NCBI GenBank assembly: GCA_038106445.1
Contig: JAYODU010000016.1
Coordinates: forward strand, 1-38,329
Origin: Pseudemcibacter sp038106445
GTDB lineage: Bacteria; Pseudomonadota; Alphaproteobacteria; Sphingomonadales; Emcibacteraceae
Direction: 5' to 3'
Length of the DNA stretch: 38,329 bases
The first letter of the stretch is position 1; each line of letters begins with the position of its first letter. Below the pieces are notes generated by a model, which did not search any database, was not told the origin of the DNA, and worked only from the letters and a program-made list of their open reading frames with translations. Positions 8,089 to 16,747 of this stretch are shown here, one piece after another. The position numbers and the translations under genes were made by a program.

Positions 8089-9774
8089 TTATTTTATCCT
8101 GGAACTCGTCAGCTGAATATCCGCATCTTTCCATTCTTCCTGATAAAGAGCCAGAAATTCACCAGCCTGTTTGTCTTTACCCTGTGCGGATAAGCTTTGA
8201 TAAAGACCATATAAGGAATAAGCGTTATTTGGATTATGTTTGAGATCATTCCAATAGACGGTTTCCGCTTCACGGGCACGTCCGGATTTAAGCAAAACGG
8301 CACCCAGCGCATGACGGGCGGGGAATTGCCATGCCGGCGGTTCCGAATAAGTATCGCTATCTTCAAGTCGGACGGCATCACTTAGATGGGCAACAGCAAG
8401 GTTATAATCACCCTTTAACGCGGCAAGTTCGCCTTTCACATATTGCTCGGCAATCAGAAGTGTATCACGCGGAATACGAAGACCTTCTGTATTATAGCCC
8501 GGTAGTCCTGCCTTGAATTCTTTTGCTTCTTCACCAAGCAGGGCAAGTTCTTTTTCTGCGCTTTCCATATCGCCCGTGTAGGCATAGGCAAGCGAACGGC
8601 CATAATGCCACATGCCGGTTAGAAACCGTGCTTTCATAAATGGTTTTGGCATTTCAAGAATTTCCTGCCATTTGCCAAACCGCACCATCACAAATATGGG
8701 CTGTGAGCGGAAATATTCATTCCCTGATCCCCATGATGTTTTACGCACCCCTTCTTCCATATAATTTTTTACCTTCATCGCTGCATCAATGGAATTCTGA
8801 CTGCGACCGGTGAACATGGAAGACCAGGATAGAAAATGAATATTATGGGGATAATAAACAAGCGGGTAAATGCTTTGACTTTTTGTTTCCTCAATATACT
8901 GCTCATCCACTTCTACAGCCTTGATATTAATGTCATAAGCATCCTGATAACGGCCAACACGGATATAAATATGCGATGGCATATGAACCAGGTGCCCTGA
9001 CATGGGCATTGTCGGCGCAAGCGTATCGGCGCTTTTTTCAGCAAGCCACGGTTTCATAAATTCCGTTAAATGGATATGATAATGAAGCGCCGCCGAATGT
9101 TTCGGGTTTCGTTCAAGCACACTTTCAAGAACCTGAAGTACTTTTTCCGTGTTGCCCTTTGGACGGCCATCAAGATACCAGTAATCCCAAGGCTGTGCAT
9201 TCATCGCGGCTGATACATAAAGCACGGCCGCTTCAAGATCATCCGGATATTTATTCATCAGTTTTTCAGTTGAAGCAATATAGGCCTGATCAAGGACATC
9301 ACGCGGAATGGAAAGATCATCGTTATAACGGGCTTCCAATGCTTCAATGAAGTCCCGCTCGCGTTCGGATACCTTATCCTTTAGCGCGCTGGCCATATGC
9401 ATGGCTTCATTGGCCTGCTCCGCTGAATTCATCATCATCGGAATATTCAGGTTACGCCCAAGCGACAGTGCCCACCCCCAGTATGCCATCGCATTATCGG
9501 GATCAAGCCTTGCGGCTTCCTTGAAGGAACGAAGACCTTCCGAATGGTTAAATCCGAATACAAGGCGCATACCCTGATCAAAGAAATATTGTGATTGTTC
9601 ATTGTTGGTTGTGACCTTGAAATGATAATCACCGTATCCGTCAAGACGCGGTGCGATCGGCCCGTCGGCCGTTTTCGGATCAGCATTCAGCGCAGCCGGG
9701 TCATAAACCTGCGCGGCCGAAGTGCTAATAAATAAAAGTGTTAAAAATACCCCTGAAACCATCCTTTTAAGCAT
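8089..9774 (-). CDS. Secreted TPR protein with HYHIH / HMPSH motifs (paralogue B)
   Basis: A 561-residue exported protein closely similar along its whole length to the neighbour at 6293-7966 (shared DPAALNADPKTAD, YFFDQG, LDPDNAMAYWGWALSLGRN, HYHIH, GHLVHMPSHIYIRVGRYQDA), so the pair is a tandem duplication. The signal peptide is about residues 1-21 (VFLTLLFISTSAAQ). TPR-like helices run through the protein. The conserved histidines suggest a catalytic or metal-binding centre, but I know no characterised function. Start: ATG at 9774, with GGGAGG six bases upstream; the TTG two codons earlier abuts the ribosome-binding site. It lies 68 bp after kynU on the same strand, so it is likely co-transcribed. 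Confidence 0.85.
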   Translation of the reverse strand: MLKRMVSGVFLTLLFISTSAAQVYDPAALNADPKTADGPIAPRLDGYGDYHFKVTTNNEQSQYFFDQGMRLVFGFNHSEGLRSFKEAARLDPDNAMAYWGWALSLGRNLNIPMMMNSAEQANEAMHMASALKDKVSERERDFIEALEARYNDDLSIPRDVLDQAYIASTEKLMNKYPDDLEAAVLYVSAAMNAQPWDYWYLDGRPKGNTEKVLQVLESVLERNPKHSAALHYHIHLTEFMKPWLAEKSADTLAPTMPMSGHLVHMPSHIYIRVGRYQDAYDINIKAVEVDEQYIEETKSQSIYPLVYYPHNIHFLSWSSMFTGRSQNSIDAAMKVKNYMEEGVRKTSWGSGNEYFRSQPIFVMVRFGKWQEILEMPKPFMKARFLTGMWHYGRSLAYAYTGDMESAEKELALLGEEAKEFKAGLPGYNTEGLRIPRDTLLIAEQYVKGELAALKGDYNLAVAHLSDAVRLEDSDTYSEPPAWQFPARHALGAVLLKSGRAREAETVYWNDLKHNPNNAYSLYGLYQSLSAQGKDKQAGEFLALYQEEWKDADIQLTSSRIK

Positions 9775-9842
9775 GGCCAACCTCCCTGTTTTTGATTATG
9801 CAAATGGATCATATCATATTTATGAAGTTTAATGTAAGGTTT

Positions 9843-11081
9843 TTACGTTACCGCACCCTTTTGGTTAAATTCTGCGCGTTTCCAGATTTCTGTATTCATA
9901 ATATTTTTCCATCTGTCCACCGCATCCCATACATCAACGTATGATACATAAAGCGGCGTAAAGCCAAAGCGCATGATATCCGGTGCCCTGAAATCCCCAA
10001 TCACACCAGCATCAATAAGCGCCTGCATAATGGGAAAACCGTTTTTGCTGCTGACGGAAACCTGGCTGCCACGACGGTTATGTTCCCGTGGCGTTACAAG
10101 GTTAAAACCATAATCGCCCAGCCGTTCTTCAATAAGATCAATAAACAAATCACAAAGCTTAAGTGATTTTTTCCTGATTTCATTCATGTCCGCGCGTAAA
10201 AATATATCGAGCCCCACTTCGGAAATGGCAAGCGATGTGATGGGTTCGGTTCCGGTGCTGAACTGGCGGATATCCTTCCTGGGTCTATAATCACGTTCAA
10301 AACCAAATGGCACGTCATGCCCCCACCAGCCAGTAAGCGGCTGTAATGCTATACCGTGATGGCGCTTCGCCACAAACATGAATGATTGAGAGCCCGGCCC
10401 ACCGTTTAAATATTTATAGGTGCACCCAACTGCCATATCCACATTTGCGCCGTTAAGATCAACGGGAAGCGCCCCTGCACTATGGCATAGGTCCCATATG
10501 GCAATGGCGCCGCAATCATGTGCTTTTTTGGTGATCGCCGCAATATCATGAAGGTGCCCGGTTTTATAGTGAACATGGGTAATGCATATAGCCGCCACAT
10601 CATCATCAATTGCATCCAGAATTTCACCGTCTTCGGCAAATCTTATTTCATGACCACGACCAAGCTGCTTGATTAACCCCTGAACCATATAATTATTGGT
10701 AGGAAAATTGCTTCCTTCCATAACAATTATTTTTCTGTCTGGCCGCATGTCTAATGCTGCGGCGACAAGTTTATAAACATTCAAACCCGTTGCATCCGCA
10801 TATATGACCTCACCTTCATCGGCACCAATAAGTTTCGCGGTTTTATTTCCCAGTTTTTCAACAAGATTGAACCACCCTGCCTTGTTCCAGCTTTTGATCA
10901 GATCCTCACCCCATTCCTGACCAATGACTTCAAGCGCACGGGCCTTCGCCGCTTTCGGCATCGCACCAAGGCTGTTACCATCAAGATAGATTATGCCTTC
11001 CGGCAGGTAAAATTCATCAGCGAAATGAGCAAGCGGATCATCCGCATCCAATGCCAGAAAATCTTCACGGGTCATTGTCAT
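9843..11081 (-). CDS. kynU: Kynureninase
   Basis: A 412-residue cytoplasmic fold-type I PLP enzyme that cleaves kynurenine to anthranilate and alanine. Recognisable blocks are YLDGNSLGAMP at the N-terminus, IWDLCHSAGALPVDL with the PLP-binding Asp197, CTYKYLNGGPGS with Schiff-base Lys223, LTGWWGH and RQFSTGTEPI. Length matches the family. The start has another in-frame ATG two codons later; GGAC (11089-11092) is the only ribosome-binding candidate. The gene is divergent from a formamidase-like hydrolase, which would supply kynurenine from N-formylkynurenine. Together they indicate the kynurenine route of tryptophan breakdown; tryptophan dioxygenase is not in this window. Confidence 0.95.
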   Translation of the reverse strand: MTMTREDFLALDADDPLAHFADEFYLPEGIIYLDGNSLGAMPKAAKARALEVIGQEWGEDLIKSWNKAGWFNLVEKLGNKTAKLIGADEGEVIYADATGLNVYKLVAAALDMRPDRKIIVMEGSNFPTNNYMVQGLIKQLGRGHEIRFAEDGEILDAIDDDVAAICITHVHYKTGHLHDIAAITKKAHDCGAIAIWDLCHSAGALPVDLNGANVDMAVGCTYKYLNGGPGSQSFMFVAKRHHGIALQPLTGWWGHDVPFGFERDYRPRKDIRQFSTGTEPITSLAISEVGLDIFLRADMNEIRKKSLKLCDLFIDLIEERLGDYGFNLVTPREHNRRGSQVSVSSKNGFPIMQALIDAGVIGDFRAPDIMRFGFTPLYVSYVDVWDAVDRWKNIMNTEIWKRAEFNQKGAVT

Positions 11082-11108
11082 ATTTTTTGTCCGTATTAAT
11101 TAAAAAAC

Positions 11109-11127
11109 TGAACAATAACATTGTTCA
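11109..11127. promoter_or_regulatory. Operator-like inverted repeat in the kyn divergent region
   Basis: TGAACAAT-AAC-ATTGTTCA: perfect 8-bp arms with a 3-bp centre, in the 103-bp gap between kynU and the formamidase-like gene. On the plus strand its right arm contains TTGTTC, a possible -35 element. Position and symmetry suggest a dimeric regulator controlling both directions. In other bacteria kyn genes are controlled by Lrp/AsnC-type KynR; whether this site belongs to such a protein is unknown. Confidence 0.5.
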
Positions 11128-11184
11128 TTCTGATCGACCATGTAAAAATAGGACATTGATATTTTCAAATATACTGGAACTGAT

Positions 11185-12048
11185 TTGAAGCCTTACCACC
11201 AAATGGATCACGAAACCCTTGAACGGGAATATAGCCCCAGCAGCTGTGTGCGAGATATTATGGTTTATATAAATCAGTATATTGACAAAAGCGCTGAAGT
11301 ACGAAAATCACACGCAAGAAACTTTAAACCGGATATTAAATATGGACCCGAAGCACGGTCGGCAATGGATATGTTTATCCCGGAAGGGGACGGCCCCTTT
11401 CCTATTCACATCTTCATACATGGGGGCTATTGGCAGCAGCTTTCCAAAAATGAAAGCCATTTTGCCGCCCCTAATTTCATTGATCATAATATCATTTATA
11501 TCGCGCTTGATTATACCCTCGCACCGGAAGCAAATATGTTTCAGATCGTAGATCAGGCAAGGCGTGGTGTGATTTCCGTCCTTAAAAACGCCCATAAATT
11601 TAATGGGGACCCGGATAACATCACCATTTCCGGCAGTTCGGCAGGCGGGCATCTGGTCGCGGAAGTACTCAGCATGGATTGGAAAGCAGAAGGATATGAT
11701 CATTGCCCGTTACAAGGTGCACTTGCGATCAGCGGGGTTTTTGATCTTGAACCGCTTGTCAGCACATATGTCAACGAGCCTTTAAAAATGGATATGGATG
11801 ACGCGAAAGCCTTAAGCCCGCTTTATCATATACCGTCTGATTGTTGCCCGATTGTGATTACCTACGGCGAAAATGAAACCGATGAATTTAAACGACAAAG
11901 CCATGAATATATGGATGCCTGCCTGCGGGCGGGATTAAGTTGTCTCTATATCGACATGCCATCGGTGAACCATTTTGACATTGTCTTTGCCTTAAATGAC
12001 AAAAACAGCCCCTTGTTTGAAGCCGTGCTGCATCAGATTGAAGCCTGA
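11185..12048 (+). CDS. Alpha/beta hydrolase, probable N-formylkynurenine formamidase
   Basis: A 287-residue alpha/beta hydrolase of the AFMID-like arylformamidase group. The oxyanion motif HGGYW is at 79-83, the nucleophile elbow GSSAGG at 150-155 (Ser152), an acidic region ENETDEF at about 229-235 and the catalytic His263 (VNHFD). Family knowledge plus the divergent kynU make hydrolysis of N-formylkynurenine to kynurenine and formate the likely reaction. The start is uncertain. TTG at 11185 gives a lead resembling relatives and has GGAA nearby; ATG at 11203 (MDHETLEREYSPSS) has no Shine-Dalgarno but is also a reasonable family start. Expression is probably controlled with kynU through the inverted repeat at 11109-11127. 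Confidence 0.8.
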   Translation: MKPYHQMDHETLEREYSPSSCVRDIMVYINQYIDKSAEVRKSHARNFKPDIKYGPEARSAMDMFIPEGDGPFPIHIFIHGGYWQQLSKNESHFAAPNFIDHNIIYIALDYTLAPEANMFQIVDQARRGVISVLKNAHKFNGDPDNITISGSSAGGHLVAEVLSMDWKAEGYDHCPLQGALAISGVFDLEPLVSTYVNEPLKMDMDDAKALSPLYHIPSDCCPIVITYGENETDEFKRQSHEYMDACLRAGLSCLYIDMPSVNHFDIVFALNDKNSPLFEAVLHQIEA

Positions 12049-12050
12049 TA

Positions 12051-12155
12051 TCACGCTGCTCTGCGTTTCTTTTCCCTGGCTTTTTCGATTATTTCTTCCG
12101 CCCATGCAAACATGGGCGCGATAATAATCACAAAAAATACAATAAACTTTTTCAT
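12051..12155 (-). CDS. 34-residue exported peptide
   Basis: A short open frame with good translation signals. The ATG at 12155 has AAGGGG six bases upstream. The product begins MKK and has a hydrophobic core (FIVFFVIIIAPMF) ending in AWA-EE, a textbook type I signal-peptidase site. That would leave a 15-residue mature peptide, EEIIEKAREKKRRAA, rich in charge and probably helical. The stop codon lies two bases past the end of the convergent formamidase-like gene. I know no family for it. A lone signal peptide with a short tail could be a membrane-tethered regulator, a secreted peptide or a remnant. Confidence 0.55.
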   Translation of the reverse strand: MKKFIVFFVIIIAPMFAWAEEIIEKAREKKRRAA

Positions 12156-12264
12156 AAATATCCCCTTATTGTTAATGGCAGTATAATCGCTTTATACCGA
12201 TTTTCACTTTAATTTTTTTGTGTCGCGCTCTATCCTGTTTGCAAATATTTTAAAGGTCACAAAA

Positions 12265-14244
12265 ATGATTAATAAAACGCTGCTTACCCTTTCATCAATC
12301 ACGCTTCTTACCGCATGCGGTGACGGTGCAACCGAAAACCCGTACGGCGCATGGGAAAGCCCGATCAGTGCCGAGTTGACAACGGAAAATGCCGTGGGTC
12401 TTCGCAGTGTGCGACTTGATGGGGATGATCTTTACTGGATTGAAAGCCGCCCCGAAGAAGGCGGCCGTCGTGTGATCGTGAAAATGGATGCGGACAGTAA
12501 TATCAATGACGCCATCCCCGAAGGATTTTCAAGCCGCACACGGGTCCATGAATATGGCGGCGGGTCTTATAATGTCTGGGACGGTGTTATTTATTTTTCA
12601 AATCATAGTGATCAGAAGCTTTATTCATATAACGGAAACGGCGCGCCCGCAGCACTAACCGAAGAAGGATACCGTTATGCCGACTGCATAATGGACAGCG
12701 CACATGCGCAGCTTATCTGCGTGCAAGAAGACCACACAATGGACGGCGAACCGGTCAATACACTCGTGTCCGTAGCGCTTGATGGTGGTGGGGTCAGGAT
12801 GCTTTTTTCCGGTACCGATTTTGTATCATCCCCCGCCCTTAACCCGGCGGGCGATACACTTGCCTGGATCACATGGGATCATCCCAATATGGACTGGGAC
12901 GATACCAAAATGTGGATGGCGACGGTGACCGATCAGGGCAGCCTGTCCGGCACACGGACCGTTGTTGAACGGGAAAGCCTTTCTGTGCAGGAGCCACGCT
13001 GGAACGCGGCAGGGGAGCTTTACTATATATCCGATCCGAACGGCTGGTGGAATTTTCAGACTTACGACAAACTGGATGAAGAAACACGTTCCATCACCCG
13101 CAAGGAAGTTGAATTTGGCAATTCCGGTGCCCTTGGCGCCCATAGCTGGGCTTTTTACGGCGATAACCAGATCATTGCCTCATACGAATCCGATGGTACA
13201 TCACATCTGGCAACCATAAACCTTACCAACGGCGCGGTTGAGGAAATTGAAACGCCGTATGTGAGCATTTCAAAGGTATATTCAGATGGCAATCGGGTTT
13301 ACCTTCTTGGCGCAACAACAACTGACGCAACGGAAATTGCCGAATATAAGGATGGGAACTTCATATCCATAAAAAAATCGCAGGCAAAAATGGTGGATGA
13401 TGCGTATATATCCGTACCGGAAGCGATCACCTTCCCCAATCAGAAGGGGGAAGCGGTCCATGCCTTTTATTACGCGCCGAAAAATCCGGATTTCGTTGGC
13501 CCCGCAGGTGAGCTTCCCCCCACCATCGTGCGGCTTCACGGCGGGCCAACCGGGGCGACCAGTGCCGCGTTTAATATGAGCCGGCAATTCTGGACCAGCC
13601 GCGGGTTTGCGATTATCGACATAAATTATGGCGGGAGCACCGGATACGGCCGTGCTTACCGTGAACGGCTTCGTGGCATGTGGGGGGTCGTCGATATTGA
13701 TGATACCAAAGCCGCCCTTGATTACCTGACCGCCGAAGGGCTCGCCGACCCGGACAAGCTTTTGATCGCGGGGGGCAGTGCTGGGGGTTATTCGGTGCTT
13801 GTCGCCCTTTCGCAGCATGATATTTTTGCCGCGGGGGCCAATTATTTCGGGATCAGCAATCTTGAAGTGCTGTACCGTGATACTCATAAATATGAAAGCC
13901 GTTATCTGGATAGCCTGATCGGAAAACTTCCTGAAGACATTGAACTTTTACGGGCACGTTCCCCTATTTATCACCTTGACGGTTTTAATAGTCCACTGAT
14001 TACATTTCAGGGGTTACTTGATGAAGTTGTGCCACCAAACCAGTCTGAACTGATTGTAAACGCCCTTCGCGAAAAAGGGGTGCCCGTGGCATATTATCCA
14101 TACGAAGGTGAATACCACGGATTTGGCAAAAAAGAGAACATCATCCACAGCCTTGAAAGCGAACTGGTTTTTTATGGTAAAATCCTTGGATTTAAACCCG
14201 TAGGCAACCTTCCCGAAATTCAGATTGATAATTTCGACGGGTGA
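12265..14244 (+). CDS. S9-family prolyl oligopeptidase-like lipoprotein
   Basis: A 659-residue peptidase with an N-terminal lipoprotein signal (MINKTLLTLSSITLLTAC, lipobox LTAC, Cys18), a beta-propeller-like region up to about residue 390 and a C-terminal alpha/beta-hydrolase domain. The catalytic triad is visible: Ser505 in GGSAGGY, Asp586 in GLLDEVVP and His618 in EYHGFG. RLHGGPTG is the oxyanion region. It should cleave short peptides, acting outside the cytoplasm. I start at ATG 12265 (AAAGGT seven bases upstream) because it begins the signal peptide; the open frame extends to a GTG at 12220 without support. Its 3' end is 3 bp from the convergent cytochrome gene. Confidence 0.9.
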   Translation: MINKTLLTLSSITLLTACGDGATENPYGAWESPISAELTTENAVGLRSVRLDGDDLYWIESRPEEGGRRVIVKMDADSNINDAIPEGFSSRTRVHEYGGGSYNVWDGVIYFSNHSDQKLYSYNGNGAPAALTEEGYRYADCIMDSAHAQLICVQEDHTMDGEPVNTLVSVALDGGGVRMLFSGTDFVSSPALNPAGDTLAWITWDHPNMDWDDTKMWMATVTDQGSLSGTRTVVERESLSVQEPRWNAAGELYYISDPNGWWNFQTYDKLDEETRSITRKEVEFGNSGALGAHSWAFYGDNQIIASYESDGTSHLATINLTNGAVEEIETPYVSISKVYSDGNRVYLLGATTTDATEIAEYKDGNFISIKKSQAKMVDDAYISVPEAITFPNQKGEAVHAFYYAPKNPDFVGPAGELPPTIVRLHGGPTGATSAAFNMSRQFWTSRGFAIIDINYGGSTGYGRAYRERLRGMWGVVDIDDTKAALDYLTAEGLADPDKLLIAGGSAGGYSVLVALSQHDIFAAGANYFGISNLEVLYRDTHKYESRYLDSLIGKLPEDIELLRARSPIYHLDGFNSPLITFQGLLDEVVPPNQSELIVNALREKGVPVAYYPYEGEYHGFGKKENIIHSLESELVFYGKILGFKPVGNLPEIQIDNFDG

Positions 14245-14247
14245 TCA

Positions 14248-14814
14248 TTATTCCTGCGTGCGATATTTTTCCGGCACTTCGGGGTATGCCATGATGAAAT
14301 TATCCGCATTGGGCATTTTGATCTTTGGAAGTGTATCTTTATTAATCACATCATTTTCACCGATAATATCATTTTTATAAAGCAAATAAGCGGTGATTGA
14401 ATAATATTCGCTATTTGTCAGTGACATGGGTGCTGTGTAGGGCATGGCGCGCCGCACATAATTAAACACTGTCGTCGCATAGGGCCAGTAACTACCCACC
14501 GTTGCCAATGCAGCATCGGTCCCAATGGTTCCATGACCGCCAAATAACCTATCAGCGGGATCTTCCGGATCAAGTTCATTGCTTTCATCCGGCGGATTAA
14601 GATGGCAGGCATGACATTGATATTCAAAAATTTCCTTACCCAGAACGGCTGTTCCTTCGCCGTCCGGCAGAAATTCACCGTCGGGAAAGACTGAAAAAAA
14701 ACGTTTATCAATATCTTCCTGAGTGGCAGGTTCCCCAAATCCGCTTTGCTGTGCCATCGCAGAATGGGCGCAGCCCAGCATAAGGACAGTAACAAGGGTT
14801 TTACGCATAAACAT
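14248..14814 (-). CDS. Monohaem cytochrome c partner of the SoxC-like enzyme
   Basis: A 188-residue periplasmic cytochrome c. After a signal peptide (residues 1-21, ending SAMA) there is one haem site, CHACH (67-71), and a downstream RRAMPYTAPMSLTNSEYYSI segment supplying a Met ligand (Met124 or Met130). This part resembles the cytochrome domain of SoxD/SorB-type subunits. The ATG at 14814 overlaps the soxC stop by 14 bp and has an AAGGGGGG site nine bases upstream; a second ATG lies two codons in. Overlap with soxC implies translational coupling and electron transfer from the Mo enzyme. It is shorter than classical dihaem SoxD. Confidence 0.85.
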   Translation of the reverse strand: MFMRKTLVTVLMLGCAHSAMAQQSGFGEPATQEDIDKRFFSVFPDGEFLPDGEGTAVLGKEIFEYQCHACHLNPPDESNELDPEDPADRLFGGHGTIGTDAALATVGSYWPYATTVFNYVRRAMPYTAPMSLTNSEYYSITAYLLYKNDIIGENDVINKDTLPKIKMPNADNFIMAYPEVPEKYRTQE

Positions 14815-16105
14815 GACGGATTGCCCCCCTTGCGTTGACAGACCAGCTATGGATCGCATGATAGTGGTAGTAAGCCTGCTTGCCACGTGCCGCAAGCAAT
14901 GCTTCTCGGCTTGGCTGTACACGGCCAAATTCATCGGTCGCGCGGCTTTGCAGAATTGCCGGGCGGCCTTCCCACATCCACGGAATACGAAAACGGGTGA
15001 GCATTTTGCTCTGAATGGGTCCTTCGACTGCCGCTTCGGCCCATGTTTTACCGCCATCGGCTGAGACTTCCACCTTGGTTACTTTTCCGCGTCCCGACCA
15101 TGCAAGGCCGGTTATTTCATACATACCTTTCTTTTCAAGGCTTACGGCACTTGATGGACGAGTAATTACTGATTTTACATCCATTTCAAGTGAAAATTGC
15201 AGTGATTTTCCGTCATGAAGCTTGTCGGTATATTTTGATGTTTCAAAGCGCGACATCACTGGTCTGTCCGTGACATATAATGAACGCACCCATTTCACCG
15301 ATGTGTTTCCTTCAAACCCCGGATTAAGAATGCGCATAGGGTATCCCTGACTTGGCCGCAGACGTTCACCATTTTGATAAATGGCCACTATTGTATCATC
15401 AAGTGCCTTATCAATCGGGATCGAACGGCTAAGTGCGCCGCTATCACCACCTTCGGCAATAATCCATTTGGCATCGGGCGAAACACCGCATTCATCAAGA
15501 AGTGTTGAAAGCGGAACACCCGTCCATTCGCTACCGGATACAAGACCATGGGTCATATACATAAAATTCTGATCCGGTTGTGGCTGCGCCCAGTTCACAC
15601 GGCCATTACCCGAACATTCAAGGAAATACTGTTTTGTAACCGTTGAATAATTTTCAAGGGCCTCTACATCCCATTTAAGGGGTCTTTCGACCATTCCGTG
15701 GATTACCACCTTATGTTTATCGGGGTCTATATCCGGAACACCGTGGTGTGTTACTTCAAAATGAAGGCCGCTTGGAGTTATGGTACCATGAAGCAGGTGT
15801 AAAGGCGTACGTCCTGCGGATGATGCTGTACGACCCCCAGCGGGCGGTGCAACAAATTTTTTCACCCGACCTTTTTCAAAACCGCTGACATCGCCATATT
15901 CCGGTGTGTCATCACCGGGCATAAGGGTCCAGTCTTCCTGTCCTTCGCCAACGGGTGTTTCCTGTGCAAATGCTGCTGGTCCTCCGGCAATAACCGCCCC
16001 CGTCGCCATTGCAGAATTCAGAAAAAATCTGCGACTCATAATACCATTACCAGCCGCCTGATCGGTCGCGTCAACGACCAGTGTTTTTTTAGTCTCTTGT
16101 GTCAT
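14801..16105 (-). CDS. soxC: SoxC-like molybdoenzyme (sulfite oxidase family)
   Basis: A 434-residue sulfite-oxidase-family protein close to sulfane dehydrogenase SoxC. A twin-arginine signal (SRRFFLNS at 24-31, hydrophobic stretch to FAQ at 48) shows folded export with bound molybdopterin. The Mo-ligand cysteine is Cys164 in FLECSGNGR. The C-terminal Mo-co dimerisation domain includes VEVSADGGKTW and IPWMWEG. Start: ATG with AAGGGGAG five bases upstream. It probably oxidises a sulfur compound such as sulfite in the periplasm and passes electrons to the overlapping cytochrome gene. No soxXYZAB genes are present, so thiosulfate oxidation by a full Sox system is not supported here. xdhC and mocA lie directly upstream on the same strand. 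Confidence 0.85.
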   Translation of the reverse strand: MTQETKKTLVVDATDQAAGNGIMSRRFFLNSAMATGAVIAGGPAAFAQETPVGEGQEDWTLMPGDDTPEYGDVSGFEKGRVKKFVAPPAGGRTASSAGRTPLHLLHGTITPSGLHFEVTHHGVPDIDPDKHKVVIHGMVERPLKWDVEALENYSTVTKQYFLECSGNGRVNWAQPQPDQNFMYMTHGLVSGSEWTGVPLSTLLDECGVSPDAKWIIAEGGDSGALSRSIPIDKALDDTIVAIYQNGERLRPSQGYPMRILNPGFEGNTSVKWVRSLYVTDRPVMSRFETSKYTDKLHDGKSLQFSLEMDVKSVITRPSSAVSLEKKGMYEITGLAWSGRGKVTKVEVSADGGKTWAEAAVEGPIQSKMLTRFRIPWMWEGRPAILQSRATDEFGRVQPSREALLAARGKQAYYHYHAIHSWSVNARGAIRHVYA

Positions 16106-16159
16106 TGTTCTCCCCTTCCGGGAATCACTATATGCTATTCAAAGAAAAAATCAAAACTG

Positions 16160-16747
16160 TTATATTCGGGAAAGAATATCCTGATATGACCCTGGTGTAT
16201 CGATGTCTTCAAATATCGCGTCAGTATCTAGATCAACCCTGATTACAGCCTCCGGATATTTCTTTAAAAGACCCCGTGCGCCCCTGTCTCCTTCCAGTTT
16301 TTCAAAATCCTTAAAAAATTTCCGGGAAAATAACAGCGGGTTTCCGACTTTGCCGTGTGACGTTGGCGCAATTATATGTCCCTTTTTAAAAGCATCGATC
16401 AATGCATTATAATTTTTCGATGAAATATAAGGCATATCCCCAAGGCAGACCATCACTCCGTCACAGTCTGCATGGAGCGCGGCAATACCCGCTTTTAGGG
16501 ACGTACTTAAACCCATATCAAAATCAGGATTATGGGTAAATTCAACTTTTTGCGTGATGGCCTTCCGTACATCGGCAAATGCGTTACCCGTCACCACGAT
16601 AATGTCCGAAACCTTACTCATCAGAAGCTGGTCAACAACATGGCTGACCATTGCCTTATCATTAAATTTTAGCAAGAGTTTGTTATCATCCCCCATACGG
16701 GTTGATTTCCCGGCAGCAAGCACAAGTGCTGTCAGACGGATGCTCAC
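16160..16747 (-). CDS. MocA/MobA-like molybdenum cofactor nucleotidyltransferase
   Basis: A 195-residue NTP-transferase of the MobA-like superfamily. It has the nucleotide-binding signature LVLAAGKSTRMG (residues 7-18) with KLLL, and the metal-binding CLGDMPYIS at about residue 100. With XdhC next to it, MocA (CTP:molybdopterin cytidylyltransferase for xanthine-oxidase-family enzymes) is more likely than MobA. Its ATG overlaps the xdhC stop in an ATGA (16744-16747), indicating translational coupling. Sulfite-oxidase-family enzymes use cofactor without a dinucleotide, so it probably serves an enzyme encoded elsewhere. Confidence 0.85.
   Translation of the reverse strand: MSIRLTALVLAAGKSTRMGDDNKLLLKFNDKAMVSHVVDQLLMSKVSDIIVVTGNAFADVRKAITQKVEFTHNPDFDMGLSTSLKAGIAALHADCDGVMVCLGDMPYISSKNYNALIDAFKKGHIIAPTSHGKVGNPLLFSRKFFKDFEKLEGDRGARGLLKKYPEAVIRVDLDTDAIFEDIDTPGSYQDILSRI

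Noticed and set aside
14248..16105. Full thiosulfate-oxidising Sox system
   Set aside because: Only a SoxC-like protein and a short monohaem cytochrome are present; no soxXYZAB genes are found nearby.
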